33,275 nt of DNA from Thermoplasmata archaeon (GTDB lineage: Archaea > Thermoplasmatota > Thermoplasmata > Lutacidiplasmatales > UBA184), in the NCBI GenBank assembly GCA_021827405.1, contig JAKAVY010000022.1:1-33275 (forward strand), in the 5' to 3' direction. Within the stretch, counting starts at the first letter, position 1. The number at the start of each line of letters is the position of its first letter. The position numbers and the translations under genes were made by a program. Positions 24,181 to 33,032 of this stretch are shown here, piece by piece. The notes under the pieces are model-generated. The model did not search any database and was not told the origin of the DNA. It worked only from the letters and a program-made list of their open reading frames with translations.

Positions 24181-25950
24181 ATGGCGCAAGGACAAGTGAA
24201 GCGGGTCTCGGGCCCGGTGGTGGTGGCGAGCGGCCTGGAGGGACCCCGGATGTTCGACGTGGTCCGGGTGGGGGAGCTCGGGCTGGTGGGGGAGGTCATC
24301 CGTCTGGTGGAAGGCGACGCCACCATCCAGGTCTACGAGGACACCACGGGGATCCGGCCGGGGGACAAGGTGGAGAACACCGGCCAGGCGCTCTCCGTGG
24401 AGCTGGGCCCGGGACTGTTGAAGTCCATCTACGACGGGATCCAGCGTCCCCTGAACGTGATCCAGCAGCAGGGAGGGGACTTCATCGCCCGGGGCCTGAG
24501 CGCGGCGCCCCTCGACGAGAAGGCCGTCTGGGAGTTCACCCCCACGAAGAAGGTGGGGGAGAAGGTGGTCCCGGGCGACATCCTGGGGACCGTGCCCGAG
24601 ACCCCGCTGCTCACCCATCGGGTGCTGGTCCCGCCGGGCGTGGAGGGGACGCTCCGCCGCCTGGCGGCCGGGCGCTACACCGTGAGGGACACCATCGGGG
24701 AGGTGCAGACCGCGGAGGGCAAGAGCGTCCCGTTGGGGCTCTCCCACCGCTGGAAGGTCCGGGTCCCCCGGCCGGTGACGCGGAAGCTCCCTCCCGTGGT
24801 CCCCCTCATCACGGGGCAGCGGGTCATCGACACCTTCTTCCCCATCGCGAAGGGAGGCACGGCCGCCATCCCCGGGCCCTTCGGCAGCGGGAAGACCGTG
24901 ACCCAGCAGCAGCTGGCGAAGTGGGCCGAGGCGGACGTGGTGGTCTATGTGGGTTGCGGGGAGCGGGGGAACGAGATGACGGAGGTGCTCACGGAGTTCC
25001 CGCACCTGGAGGACCCGAAGAGCAAACGGCCGCTCATGGAGCGGACCATCCTCATCGCCAACACCTCGAACATGCCGGTGGCGGCCCGGGAGGCCAGCAT
25101 CTACACCGGCATCACCATCGCCGAGTACTACCGGGACATGGGCTACGACGTGGCCCTCATGGCGGACTCCACCAGCCGTTGGGCGGAAGCGCTCCGGGAG
25201 ATCTCCGGGAGGCTGGAGGAGATGCCGGGCGAGGAGGGGTACCCGGCCTACCTGGGCCGCCGCCTGGCCGAGTTCTACGAGCGGGCCGGCCAGGTGGAGG
25301 TCTTGGGCCCCGGGGCCCGTCCGGGCTCCGTCACGGTGATCGGCGCGGTGAGCCCGCCGGGCGGGGACGTCTCCGAGCCCGTGAGCCAGAACACCCTGCG
25401 GGTGACCCGGGTCTTCTGGGCGCTCGACGCCTCGTTGGCGAACCGGCGGCACTTCCCCTCCATCAACTGGCTTTCCAGCTACTCCCTCTACACGGGGGAC
25501 CTGGGCCCGTGGTACGCCGAGCACGTGGCGAAGGACTGGGCGGCGCTCCGCAACGAGGCCATCGAGCTCCTCCAGAAGGAGGCGGAGCTCCAGGAGATCG
25601 TCCAGCTGGTGGGGTCGGATGCCCTCCCCGAACGGGAAAAGGCGGTCTTGGACACCGCCCGGATGATCCGGGAGGACTACCTCCAGCAGAGCGCGTACGA
25701 CGAGGTGGACACGTACACCTCCATCGGGAAGCAGTTCCGCATGCTCCGGGCCATCCTGGACTTTGGCCGGCGGGAGACCGAGGTCGTGGGGAAGGGGGTG
25801 GCGCTCTCCAAGGCCGTGGAGCTCCCGGTCCGGGTGAAGATCGCCCGGATGAAGACCCAGAGCGAGAAGGAAGGCCTCGGCGCCTTCGACCTGTTGGACC
25901 GGGAGATGACCGACGGGTTCCGGGTCTTGGAGGAGGAGGTGGTGGCGTGA
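24181..25950 (+). CDS. atpA: A-type ATP synthase catalytic subunit A
   Basis: 589 residues, full length and intein-free. The Walker A motif GPFGSGKT is at 232-239. Other landmarks: the non-homologous insert region ([20 protein letters not shown]), [16 protein letters not shown] with the catalytic glutamate, [20 protein letters not shown], and [20 protein letters not shown] with the arginine-finger side residues. It forms the A3B3 head with AtpB and hydrolyses or synthesises ATP. Start ATG 24181 follows GAAGAGG; the ORF is open further upstream but only within atpF. Confidence 0.98.
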   Translation: MAQGQVKRVSGPVVVASGLEGPRMFDVVRVGELGLVGEVIRLVEGDATIQVYEDTTGIRPGDKVENTGQALSVELGPGLLKSIYDGIQRPLNVIQQQGGDFIARGLSAAPLDEKAVWEFTPTKKVGEKVVPGDILGTVPETPLLTHRVLVPPGVEGTLRRLAAGRYTVRDTIGEVQTAEGKSVPLGLSHRWKVRVPRPVTRKLPPVVPLITGQRVIDTFFPIAKGGTAAIPGPFGSGKTVTQQQLAKWAEADVVVYVGCGERGNEMTEVLTEFPHLEDPKSKRPLMERTILIANTSNMPVAAREASIYTGITIAEYYRDMGYDVALMADSTSRWAEALREISGRLEEMPGEEGYPAYLGRRLAEFYERAGQVEVLGPGARPGSVTVIGAVSPPGGDVSEPVSQNTLRVTRVFWALDASLANRRHFPSINWLSSYSLYTGDLGPWYAEHVAKDWAALRNEAIELLQKEAELQEIVQLVGSDALPEREKAVLDTARMIREDYLQQSAYDEVDTYTSIGKQFRMLRAILDFGRRETEVVGKGVALSKAVELPVRVKIARMKTQSEKEGLGAFDLLDREMTDGFRVLEEEVVA

Positions 25951-27356
25951 GCGCCCCCCGGACCCCCCCGGTCCCGGTGGACTACCGGACCATCGAGCGG
26001 ATCGCCGGGCCGCTGCTCTTCGTGGAGGGCGTGGACAACGCGGCCTACGGGGAGATCGTGGAGATCACCCTCCCGGATGGGGACCGGCGGACCGGTCAGG
26101 TGCTGGAGTCCCGGCGGGGGCTCGCCATCATCCAGGTCTTCGGCGCGACGCTGGGGATGAACGACACGTCCACCACGGTGAAGTTCTCCGGCGAGGTGGC
26201 CCGGCTCGCCTGCTCCGACGAGATGCTCGGCCGGGTCTTCGACGGCCTGGGGACGCCCCGGGACGGGGGCCCCAAGCTCATCGCCAAGGACCGGCGGGAG
26301 ATCGTGGGGAACGCCATGAACCCGTACTCCCGGGAGCAGCCCAGCGAGTTCATCCAGACCGGCGTGAGCGCCATCGACGGCTCGAACACCCTGGTCCGCG
26401 GACAGAAGCTCCCGATCTTCTCGGCGGCGGGGCTCCCGCACAACGCCCTGGCGGCCCAGATCGTGCGGCAGGCGAAGGTCCTCAACGCGTCGGAGAACTT
26501 CGCGGTGATCTTCGGGGCCATGGGGATCACCAGCGAGGAGGCGAACTACTTCCTCAAGGAGTTCGAGGACACCGGGGCGCTCCAGCGGACCGTGGTCTTC
26601 CTGAACCTCTCCTCCGACCCGGCCATGGAGCGGGTGATCACGCCCCGGATGGCGCTCACCACGGCGGAGTACCTCGCCTACGAGCGGGACATGCACGTCC
26701 TGGTGGTGCTCACGGACATGACCAACTACTGCGAGGCGCTTCGGGAGGTCTCCGCCGCGCGGGAGGAGGTCCCCGGGCGCCGGGGGTACCCCGGGTACCT
26801 CTACACCGACCTGGCGCAGCTCTACGAGCGGGCCGGGAAGCTCAAGGGGCGTAAGGGGTCCATCACCCAGTTCCCCATCCTGACGATGCCGGCCGACGAC
26901 ATCACCCACCCCATCCCGGACCTCACCGGCTACATCACGGAGGGGCAGGTGGTGATGAGCCGGGACCTGCAGCGGCGGGGGGTCTACCCGCCCATCGACG
27001 TGCTGCTCTCCCTCTCCCGGCTGATGAACCAGGGGATCGGGAAGGGTCGGACCCGGGAGGACCACCGGGGGGTGGTGGACCAGCTCTTCGCCGGTTACGC
27101 CACCGGGAAGGACCAGCGGGCGCTCTCCGCCATCGTGGGGGAGGAGGCGCTCAGCGACGTGGACCGGATCTATCTGAGGATCGCCGACCGCTTCGAGCGG
27201 CGGTTCGTGAACCAGGGCTACGAGGAGGACCGGAGCATCGAGACCACGCTGGACATCGGCTGGGACGTGCTCGCGGAGCTGCCCGAGCGCGAGCTCAAGC
27301 GCATCAAGCCGGAGTTCATCCAGAAGTACCGCAAGGCACCCGCCCCGGCCGGCTGA
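25947..27356 (+). CDS. atpB: A-type ATP synthase regulatory subunit B
   Basis: 469 residues from GTG 25947, overlapping the atpA stop (GTGA) and preceded by GGAGGAGGAGGT. As expected for subunit B the P-loop position is degenerate ([17 protein letters not shown]). Strong family segments: [60 protein letters not shown] and [20 protein letters not shown]. The much longer open frame beginning at 24921 only reflects a stop-free frame across atpA. Confidence 0.97.
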   Translation: MSAPRTPPVPVDYRTIERIAGPLLFVEGVDNAAYGEIVEITLPDGDRRTGQVLESRRGLAIIQVFGATLGMNDTSTTVKFSGEVARLACSDEMLGRVFDGLGTPRDGGPKLIAKDRREIVGNAMNPYSREQPSEFIQTGVSAIDGSNTLVRGQKLPIFSAAGLPHNALAAQIVRQAKVLNASENFAVIFGAMGITSEEANYFLKEFEDTGALQRTVVFLNLSSDPAMERVITPRMALTTAEYLAYERDMHVLVVLTDMTNYCEALREVSAAREEVPGRRGYPGYLYTDLAQLYERAGKLKGRKGSITQFPILTMPADDITHPIPDLTGYITEGQVVMSRDLQRRGVYPPIDVLLSLSRLMNQGIGKGRTREDHRGVVDQLFAGYATGKDQRALSAIVGEEALSDVDRIYLRIADRFERRFVNQGYEEDRSIETTLDIGWDVLAELPERELKRIKPEFIQKYRKAPAPAG

Positions 27357-27370
27357 GGACGGAGCCGACG

Positions 27371-28042
27371 ATGCCGAACCTGGAGGTCACCCGCCCCACC
27401 CGGCTGGAGCTCATCCGGGCCAAGCGCCGGATCGTGCTGGCCAAGCGGGGGCTCAACCTGCTGAAGCTCAAGCGCTCCGCCCTCATCGCGGAGTTCTTCA
27501 AGATCTCCCGGCAGGCCCTGGAGCTCAGGGGGGACCTGGCCCAGCGCCTCCGGGAGGGGTACACCGCCATCCGGGAGGCCGAGCTCGCCGAGGGGAGGAT
27601 CCGGCTGGAGAGCGTCTCGTTGATGCTCCCCCAGCTCAAACCCTTAAGCGTGGAGAGCCGCAACGTGATGGGGGTGAGGACCCCGGCCATCGCGGACGCG
27701 CGCTACGACCCCGAGACGGCCCGGGCGCTCCTCAGGCTCCCGGCCAGCGTGGACGAGTCCCTCCGCCGGTTCCAGGGCGTCTACGCGGTGGTGCTCCAGG
27801 TGGCGGAGAAGGAGAACGCCATGCGCCGGCTCCTCCGGGAGATCGAGAAGACCAAGCGCCGGGCCAGCGCCATCGAGAACGTCATGATCCCCCGGCTGGA
27901 GGGGACCGTGCGCTACATCAAGTTCCGCTTCGACGAGCTCGAGCGGGACAGCTTCGCCATGCTGAAGACCGTCAAGCGGAAGATGGAGCGGGAGGCCGAG
28001 GCGCCCCGGGCCCCTCCCGAGGAGACCCATGCCCTCGCGTGA
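27371..28042 (+). CDS. atpD: A-type ATP synthase subunit D (central stalk)
   Basis: 223 residues. Subunit D is the coiled-coil rotor shaft. The N-terminal PTRLELIRAKRRIVLAKRGL NLLK region and the C-terminal EIEKTKRRASAIENVMIPRL with the following YIKFRFDELERDSFAMLKTV are the two conserved helices. It ends in an acidic tail and overlaps the next small ORF by 14 nt. Confidence 0.95.
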   Translation: MPNLEVTRPTRLELIRAKRRIVLAKRGLNLLKLKRSALIAEFFKISRQALELRGDLAQRLREGYTAIREAELAEGRIRLESVSLMLPQLKPLSVESRNVMGVRTPAIADARYDPETARALLRLPASVDESLRRFQGVYAVVLQVAEKENAMRRLLREIEKTKRRASAIENVMIPRLEGTVRYIKFRFDELERDSFAMLKTVKRKMEREAEAPRAPPEETHALA

Positions 28043-28151
28043 GGAGGCGCTCCGGCGGATGTGGACGGTCCAGCGGGGCTTCTTCCTGCTCAAGCTGGCG
28101 CTCCTCGGGGTCTTCGCGGCCGTGCTCTTGAACGTGCTGGGGGGGCTCTGA
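28029..28151 (+). CDS. 40-residue single-span membrane protein inside the ATP synthase operon
   Basis: ATG 28029 lies inside the end of atpD and TGA ends at 28151, one base before the atpH ATG. The product starts with a charged helix (MPSREEALRRMWTVQRG) and ends with one transmembrane helix (FFLLKLALLGVFAAVLLNVL). It fits tightly between two recognised genes and is too hydrophobic to be a chance frame. It is not the proteolipid K/c subunit: that needs at least two spans and an ion-binding acidic residue in the membrane, neither of which is present. It may be an accessory or assembly peptide of the Ao part; no family is recognised. Confidence 0.7.
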   Translation: MPSREEALRRMWTVQRGFFLLKLALLGVFAAVLLNVLGGL

Positions 28152-28152
28152 G

Positions 28153-28539
28153 ATGGCCGTCTCCCCGGGCACGGGGGAACCCTCCGTGGAGGCGCTCCGC
28201 CGGATCAAGGAGGCGGAGACCGCCGGGGACGCCCGGCTCAAGGAGGCCCGGGAGCGGGCGGAGAAGGAGAAGGCCCGGGCCCAGGAACAGGCCGCTGAGG
28301 AGCTCAAGCGGGCCCGGGAGGCGGCGGAGTCCGCCGAACGGGACCGGCGGGAGTCGTCCCGGCGGGAGGCCCAGGCCGAGGCGGCCCGGATCCTTGCCGA
28401 GGCGGAATCCCAGGCCCGGACCCTGGGCCAGATGACCGAGGCGGAACTGGACGACCGCTTCCCCGAGGTGGTGACGGCGCTCTTCGGGGACCTCTGGCCC
28501 CCGGCGGACGCGGGGCGGCCCGGCGCCCGGAAGCGCTGA
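28153..28539 (+). CDS. atpH: A-type ATP synthase subunit H (peripheral stalk)
   Basis: 128 residues, dominated by one long Ala/Glu/Arg/Lys coiled coil (about 15-98, e.g. LRRIKEAETAGDARLKEARE and AEAARILAEAESQARTLGQM), with a short C-terminal globular end (LDDRFPEVVTALFGDLWPP). This matches AhaH-type peripheral-stalk subunits, which pair with subunit E. Position just before atpI agrees with the usual H-I order. Coiled-coil composition alone would be weak evidence; context makes the call. Confidence 0.82.
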   Translation: MAVSPGTGEPSVEALRRIKEAETAGDARLKEARERAEKEKARAQEQAAEELKRAREAAESAERDRRESSRREAQAEAARILAEAESQARTLGQMTEAELDDRFPEVVTALFGDLWPPADAGRPGARKR

Positions 28540-28556
28540 AGGGCCGGGAGAGCACG

Positions 28557-30572
28557 ATGGGACTGCGCTCCGCCCCCATGAGCCGGGTGGTCCTGGTGGG
28601 GCTCAAGGAGGACCGGGACCGGATCCTCTCCTACCTCCACGACCACGGGGTGATCCAGGTGGAGTCCCTGGGCAAGGAAGGGTTGCGGGAGTTCTCCCCC
28701 GACCATCCCGGGGGGGAGCAACGCGAGGTCCTCGAGCAGCAGGCCCGGGTGAAGGCGCTGGTCCAGGCGCTCCCGCCGGTGCCGGTGACCCTCAAGCAGC
28801 GTTTCGAGGACGTCCCGAGCCTCCTCGCCGCCGCCCGGGCCGTGCCCGTCGACGAGGAGGTGCGCCAGCGGAAGCGGCGGGAGGACCAGTTGATCACGGA
28901 GCGGAAGGCGGCGGAGGACGAGCTCCACCTGGTGGAGGACTACGCCTTCTTCCCCGGGGACTTCGAGCTCCTTCGGGCCCAGAGCCTGGTCTCCTACTTC
29001 GGGGAGGCTTCCGAGGAGGCCTTCGCCGAGTTCGAGTCCGAGCTCTACCGGGAGGCCCCGGACCGGCTCCTCTTCTATCGTCTGACCGAACGCCGGGTCC
29101 GGTTCGTGGTGAGCCTCCCCCGGGAACGGGCCGAGGGGGCGACCCGGTCGGCCCAGAAGCTCTCCGTCCGGCTCATCCCGGTGCCGGAGGGGCTTTCCGG
29201 GACGGCCAGCGCGCTCGCCCCGGCGCTCGCCGCGCTCGTGGAGGAGAAGGAGAAGGCGCTCGCGGAGGTCCGCCGAGAGCTCGCGGAGCTCGCCCGGCGC
29301 TGGGTCCCGGTCCTGCTCCCCCTGGAGGAACAGCTGGACGTCGAGGCGCGCAAGGCGGAGCTCATCAGCCGGATGGGGGCGAGCCGGGAGGTCTTCGCCC
29401 TGGAGGGCTGGATGCCGAAGGACCGGGTGGAGGGGCTCTCCCGGGGGCTGGAGACCCTCACCCGGGGGCGGACGTTGCTCTTCCCGGTGAAGAGCGAGGA
29501 GGCGCCCCCCACCCTCTTGAAGAACCGCCGGGGCCCCCGGGCCTACGAGTTCTTCATCCGGTTCTACTCCTTCCCGCAGAGCGCAGAGCTGGACCCCACC
29601 TTGGTCTTCGCCATCGTCTTCCCGATCTTCTTCGGGGTGATGCTCGGGGACGTGGGCTACGGGGCCGTCATCCTGGCGATCTGCCTCTGGCTCATCTGGC
29701 GGGTGGGGAACCCCCGGGCCGGCCGCACCCTCGTTCCCCGGTCCCTGGTCCGTTTCACCAGCATGATCATGCCCCCGTCGGCGATGAAGCAGCTGGCCAA
29801 GGCGCTCATCCCCGGGTGCCTGGTCGCCATCGGGCTGGGCGTGCTCTTCGACGAGTACTTCGGGTTCTCCCTGGCGCAGCTCACCTTCGGGCACTACAAC
29901 TTCCAGCTCTTCGACCCGGTGAGCAACTCCGGGGTGGCGAAGCTCCTGCTCTACACCGGCTACACCGGGCTCGCCATGGTGAGCCTCGGGTTCCTCTTCG
30001 GCGTGGTGAACTCCCTGACGGAGGGGAACCGGCGGGAGGCTGTCGCGAAGGGGATCTGGCTGGTCCTCGCCTGGGACATCGCGCTCGCCGGGCTCGCGCT
30101 ACTCCACAAGCAGATCACCATCAACCCGGTCGCGACCCCGCTCACCGGGGTCTTCCTGGGGGTGGCGGTGGCCCTCATCCTGGGGGTGGCGGCCCTGGAG
30201 GGGGGGCAGGGGGCCATCGAGGTGATGAGCCTGGTGAGCCACATCCTCTCCTACACCCGGCTGGTGGGCATCCTTCTGGCCTCGGTGATCCTGGCGGTGG
30301 TGATCAACAAGATCGCCTTGGGTCTCTTCCACAACGGCTTCCTGGCCATCGTGGGCGTGGTCATCCTGGTCATCGGGCAGGGCTTCAACATCGTCCTGGG
30401 GGTCTTCGAGCCGGGCATCCAGGGGGCCCGGCTCGTCTACGTGGAGTACTTCTCGAAGTTCTACCACGGCGGGGGCCGGATCTTCCGTCCCTTCGGGGCC
30501 CCCCGGCGCTACACCGAGCCCCAGTTCGCGCCGCCGTCGTCTCCACCGGCCGGACAGGTCCCCGGCCCCTAG
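28557..30572 (+). CDS. atpI: A-type ATP synthase subunit I (a-type membrane subunit)
   Basis: 671 residues. The N-terminal half (1-320) is soluble (SRVVLVGLKEDRDRILSYLH; LEGWMPKDRVEGLSRGLETL), the C-terminal half membrane-embedded. Hallmarks: DPTLVFAIVFPIFFGVMLGD with VGYGAVIL, a series of hydrophobic spans, the proton-path arginine R568 in ILSYTRLVGILLASVI, and QGFNIVLGVFEPGIQGARLV, YVEYFSKFYHGGGRIFRPF. It forms the proton half-channels against the K ring. It is the last ATP synthase gene in the window; the K gene expected next is absent, and a transposase gene starts 170 nt downstream. Confidence 0.96.
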   Translation: MGLRSAPMSRVVLVGLKEDRDRILSYLHDHGVIQVESLGKEGLREFSPDHPGGEQREVLEQQARVKALVQALPPVPVTLKQRFEDVPSLLAAARAVPVDEEVRQRKRREDQLITERKAAEDELHLVEDYAFFPGDFELLRAQSLVSYFGEASEEAFAEFESELYREAPDRLLFYRLTERRVRFVVSLPRERAEGATRSAQKLSVRLIPVPEGLSGTASALAPALAALVEEKEKALAEVRRELAELARRWVPVLLPLEEQLDVEARKAELISRMGASREVFALEGWMPKDRVEGLSRGLETLTRGRTLLFPVKSEEAPPTLLKNRRGPRAYEFFIRFYSFPQSAELDPTLVFAIVFPIFFGVMLGDVGYGAVILAICLWLIWRVGNPRAGRTLVPRSLVRFTSMIMPPSAMKQLAKALIPGCLVAIGLGVLFDEYFGFSLAQLTFGHYNFQLFDPVSNSGVAKLLLYTGYTGLAMVSLGFLFGVVNSLTEGNRREAVAKGIWLVLAWDIALAGLALLHKQITINPVATPLTGVFLGVAVALILGVAALEGGQGAIEVMSLVSHILSYTRLVGILLASVILAVVINKIALGLFHNGFLAIVGVVILVIGQGFNIVLGVFEPGIQGARLVYVEYFSKFYHGGGRIFRPFGAPRRYTEPQFAPPSSPPAGQVPGP

Positions 30573-30613
30573 CCCCCCATGTCCCGGGGAGAGCGCCCGG
30601 GGCTGGGCGTCCC

Positions 30614-30638
30614 GTTCGGTGGCGAGGCCTCACCGAAC
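30614..30638 (+). terminator. Hairpin downstream of atpI
   Basis: GTTCGGTG-GCGAGGCCT-CACCGAAC: an 8-bp perfect stem, with a further GAGG/CCTC complementarity inside the loop, 42 nt after the atpI stop. It could end or stabilise the ATP synthase transcript, or be part of the insertion-sequence end that begins about here. The rest of 30573-30741 holds GC-rich sequence, then an AT-rich patch (30672-30720). Confidence 0.4.
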
Positions 30639-30703
30639 TTCCGCCGGAATCTCACATCTCCGAGAGAGGACCCGAACAATGTAGTTATCTGCTAATGTTA
30701 TAA

Positions 30704-30712
30704 GTAGGTATC
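30704..30712 (+). repeat. Direct repeat copy GTAGGTATC (left)
   Basis: GTAGGTATC occurs at 30704-30712 and again at 32559-32567, on either side of the transposase gene; a one-mismatch copy TGTAGTTATC is at 30680-30689. These could be vestiges of element ends or of target duplication. Confidence 0.45.
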
Positions 30713-30720
30713 TTTATCGG
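30711..30720 (+). promoter_or_regulatory. TATA-like box of the transposase gene
   Basis: TCTTTATCGG is centred about 27 nt before the transposase ATG at 30742. It sits in the window's most AT-rich stretch (30672-30720); a second candidate, GTTATAAG, is at 30697-30704. Confidence 0.45.
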
Positions 30721-30741
30721 TGCGCGCGCCTATCCCTTCTC

Positions 30742-32550
30742 ATGGCCCGCCGCTCCGGCAGCCTCCACCTCAAAGCCATCCCCAAAGGCGAGCGTACCTA
30801 CTACCACCTGGCGACCAGTTTTCGTGACGGCCCTCATGTCCGGACCCGGTACCTCCATCACTTCGGCGCCCTGACCCCGCAGCAGGCCGAGGGGTTACGC
30901 CACTGGCTCGGCCAGTGGACCGCCCTCGGTCCGGGCCGTGTGCCGTCCCTCGCAACGTCTCCGCGGGATGCCCTCGAGTTCGAGGAGAACCTCCCCTCCT
31001 TCCGCCACGGCATCGTGGCGCTCGGCCACGCCGCCGTCGGGCGGATCGGTCTTCGGAGCGCCCTCAACGACGCCTTCGGTCGCGTTCCCGAGAGGGGCCT
31101 CCGCCTCAAGCTCGTCGAGGCGATGGTCCTCAACCGCCTCGAGGACCCCTCCAGCAAGCTCCGCCTCGCCGAGGAGTGGTATGGACGGACCTCGCTGCCC
31201 CACCTCCTCGACCTCGCCGTCTCGAGCTTCGATGAGGACGACCTCTACGAGACCATGGACCTTCTCGACGCGCGTCGGGACCGGATCGAGGCGCTCGTCT
31301 ACGAGCGGGTGGTCCGACCGCTGGAAGGCGGGGGGAGCGGCGGGGTCCTGATGAAGGACATCAGTTCGACGTATTTCGAAGGCCAGGGAGTCCGCAGCAC
31401 CCTGGAGGCGAAGGGCTACTCGCGCGACCGGCTGCGGGGCTCGCTCCAGGTGAACTGGTCGCTGGTGCTGACCCCGAAGGGCTACCCCGTCACGCTCGAA
31501 ATCTACTCGGGGAACACCAAGGACGAGACGACGGTGGTCGGGACCGTCGAGCGGCTGGAACGGGTGTTCGGGCTGAAGGAGGGCACGTTCGTCGGGGACC
31601 GGGGGATGCTCACGGAGACGAACCTGAAGCTGTTGCACGCGGCGGGGTTCCACTATGTGGTGGCGGAGACACTCTGGAACGAGAAGGAGGTCCTGGCGGA
31701 GGCGGCGAAGAAGACGCGGACCCCGATGAGCCCGGTACGAGTTGCGGGAAAGGGACGGCAGTCCCGTCTGGAGGTGGGGAGCTCCCCAGAAGTAGGGGAA
31801 GAGCTGCGGGAGGAGAGTTGGTGCGAGGTGGTCGGGAAGGACGGGCGGCGTCACATCGTGGTCTACTCGGAGGTGAAGCGGCAGGACGAGTTCGAGTCGC
31901 TCGAGGAACGCCTGGCAGCGGGTCGGGCGATCGAGACGTGGGCGCGAGCCGGGGTCAAGAGGGGCGAGTGGACGGAGGCGAACCACCACGAGCTGGTGAA
32001 GTCGGTGACGAAGCAGCTCGTGAAGGAAGGGGCCGACCTGCTCTACGAGGTGGAGTGGGACCAGGACAGCGTCGGCGGGCTCAACCTCCTGGTGAACCGG
32101 GAGCGCAAGGAGTGGGAGGAGGCAAAGGCCGGGTGGTGGATGCTGACCACCGACACCGAGCTCTCGGGTCCGGAAGTGGTGGAGGTGTACAAGTCGCTCG
32201 CGGTGGTGGAGCGAGCGTTTCGGACGATCAAGGGGCCGATCCAGGTGCGACCGGTGGGTCACCAACTGGACCGGCGGATCCGGTCGCACCTGTACGTGTG
32301 CGTGCTGGCGTATCTGGTGGAGCGGTGGATCCAACTCAAGGTGCGGGAGGGCGGAGAGCCGGGGTGGGCGCGTCTCACCGGGGAGCAGGCGCTCGAGGAG
32401 GTCCGAGAAGGACGGCTCCAGCAGGTGGGGATCCAGGGAACGGAGATTCGACGATGGAAGGTGGCCGGGTTCACTCGAGTGGCCGAGCTTCTCCTCGAGA
32501 AGCTGGGAGTGAAGGCCGAGGCGATGAGGGTCCCGACGGGGCTCCTGTAG
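30742..32550 (+). CDS. IS1634-family (IS4-like DDE) transposase
   Basis: 602 residues, uninterrupted. It cuts and rejoins element ends by a DDE mechanism. Proposed catalytic triad: D206 in LMKDISSTYFEG (the D-x-S/T-x-x-Y-F-E-G signature of this family), D286 in FVGDRGM, and E490 in SLAVVERAFRTIKG, followed by the typical VRPVGHQLDRRIRSHLYVCV. The start MARRSGSLHLKAIPKGERTY with YYHLATSFRDG is also characteristic. The reading frame is complete, so the element may be active. Codon use includes more non-GC-ending choices upstream of the gene than the ATP synthase genes, compatible with recent arrival. Confidence 0.93.
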   Translation: MARRSGSLHLKAIPKGERTYYHLATSFRDGPHVRTRYLHHFGALTPQQAEGLRHWLGQWTALGPGRVPSLATSPRDALEFEENLPSFRHGIVALGHAAVGRIGLRSALNDAFGRVPERGLRLKLVEAMVLNRLEDPSSKLRLAEEWYGRTSLPHLLDLAVSSFDEDDLYETMDLLDARRDRIEALVYERVVRPLEGGGSGGVLMKDISSTYFEGQGVRSTLEAKGYSRDRLRGSLQVNWSLVLTPKGYPVTLEIYSGNTKDETTVVGTVERLERVFGLKEGTFVGDRGMLTETNLKLLHAAGFHYVVAETLWNEKEVLAEAAKKTRTPMSPVRVAGKGRQSRLEVGSSPEVGEELREESWCEVVGKDGRRHIVVYSEVKRQDEFESLEERLAAGRAIETWARAGVKRGEWTEANHHELVKSVTKQLVKEGADLLYEVEWDQDSVGGLNLLVNRERKEWEEAKAGWWMLTTDTELSGPEVVEVYKSLAVVERAFRTIKGPIQVRPVGHQLDRRIRSHLYVCVLAYLVERWIQLKVREGGEPGWARLTGEQALEEVREGRLQQVGIQGTEIRRWKVAGFTRVAELLLEKLGVKAEAMRVPTGLL

Positions 32551-32558
32551 GACGGGAT

Positions 32559-32567
32559 GTAGGTATC
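32559..32567 (+). repeat. Direct repeat copy GTAGGTATC (right)
   Basis: Second exact copy of GTAGGTATC, 9 nt after the transposase stop codon. With the preceding T it reads TGTAGGTATC, and 5'-TGT is also the usual outer end of IS21-family elements. Confidence 0.45.
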
Positions 32568-32579
32568 CCGGCGGGGGGT

Positions 32580-33032
32580 TCAAAACGACCCGCTCACGTC
32601 AGAAAGTGCCCGTGGCTCCTGGGGGAAGTTCGGGGTCACGAACCGCGCGTCCGACCCGTTCTGAATCGCCCGGTACGCAATGGCCACGGCGATGTGCGAC
32701 TTCCCGGTCCCCGAGGGACCGAACGCCACCAGGTTCCTCCCCTCCTCGACCAGCTCCGAGCCCAGGTAGGGCCCCAAGAGATCCTTCCGAAGAGACGACT
32801 GGAACGGGCAGTCGAACTCCTCGATGGTCCGCAGGAACGGGAAGTGTGCCCGCCGGGTCATCCGCTGGACCCGCGTCTGGCCACGATGGACGATCTCCTC
32901 GGAGAGGAGGATGCGGAGGTACTCCGCATACCCCATCCTCTCCTTCTCGGCCCGGACCTGGAGCTCGCTCCAGAGCCGACGGACCGTCGGCATGTGCAGT
33001 CGCTTCAACATCGCGTCTACCTCCGTGGTCAT
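32580..33032 (-). pseudogene. istB: Truncated IstB-like ATP-binding protein (IS21 helper)
   Basis: 150 residues against about 250 for intact IstB, the AAA+ helper that selects target DNA for IstA. The N-terminal domain (MLKRLHMPTVRRLWSELQVR, then AEYLRILLSEE) and Walker A GPSGTGKSH (105-113) are normal. Homology stops after ARFVT at about residue 133 (near position 32634); the Walker B region, sensor motifs and C-terminus are missing, and 17 unrelated residues lead to the stop. The sequence after the break resembles the non-coding end of an IS21 element, suggesting an internal deletion. ATG 33032 overlaps the istA stop (ATGA). Confidence 0.8.

Larger units (their letters stand above)
30635..32581 (+). 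mobile_element. IS1634-like insertion sequence (ends provisional)
   Basis: Contains one intact transposase gene. The ends are proposed from an imperfect inverted repeat: left GAACTTCCGCCGGAAT then CTCACATCTCCG (30635-30662) and, on the other strand, right GAACCCCCCGCCGGGAT then ACCTACATCCCG (32581-32553). They share about 22 of 28 positions with small gaps. No target-site duplication was found, so the boundaries are uncertain, and the right end may instead belong to the neighbouring IS21 remnant. Confidence 0.45.

Noticed and set aside
24921-25946. Extended N-terminus for atpB
   Set aside because: The frame is open across atpA, but the translated part is Gly/Arg/Pro-rich noise; AtpB homology begins at the GTG 25947 overlapping the atpA stop.
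24181-25950. Intein in atpA, as occurs in some archaea
   Set aside because: The protein is of normal length and reads continuously through the P-loop region.
28029-28151. 40-residue ORF as the ATP synthase K (c-ring) subunit
   Set aside because: Only one membrane span and no acidic residue within it; K subunits need a helical hairpin with an ion-binding Glu.
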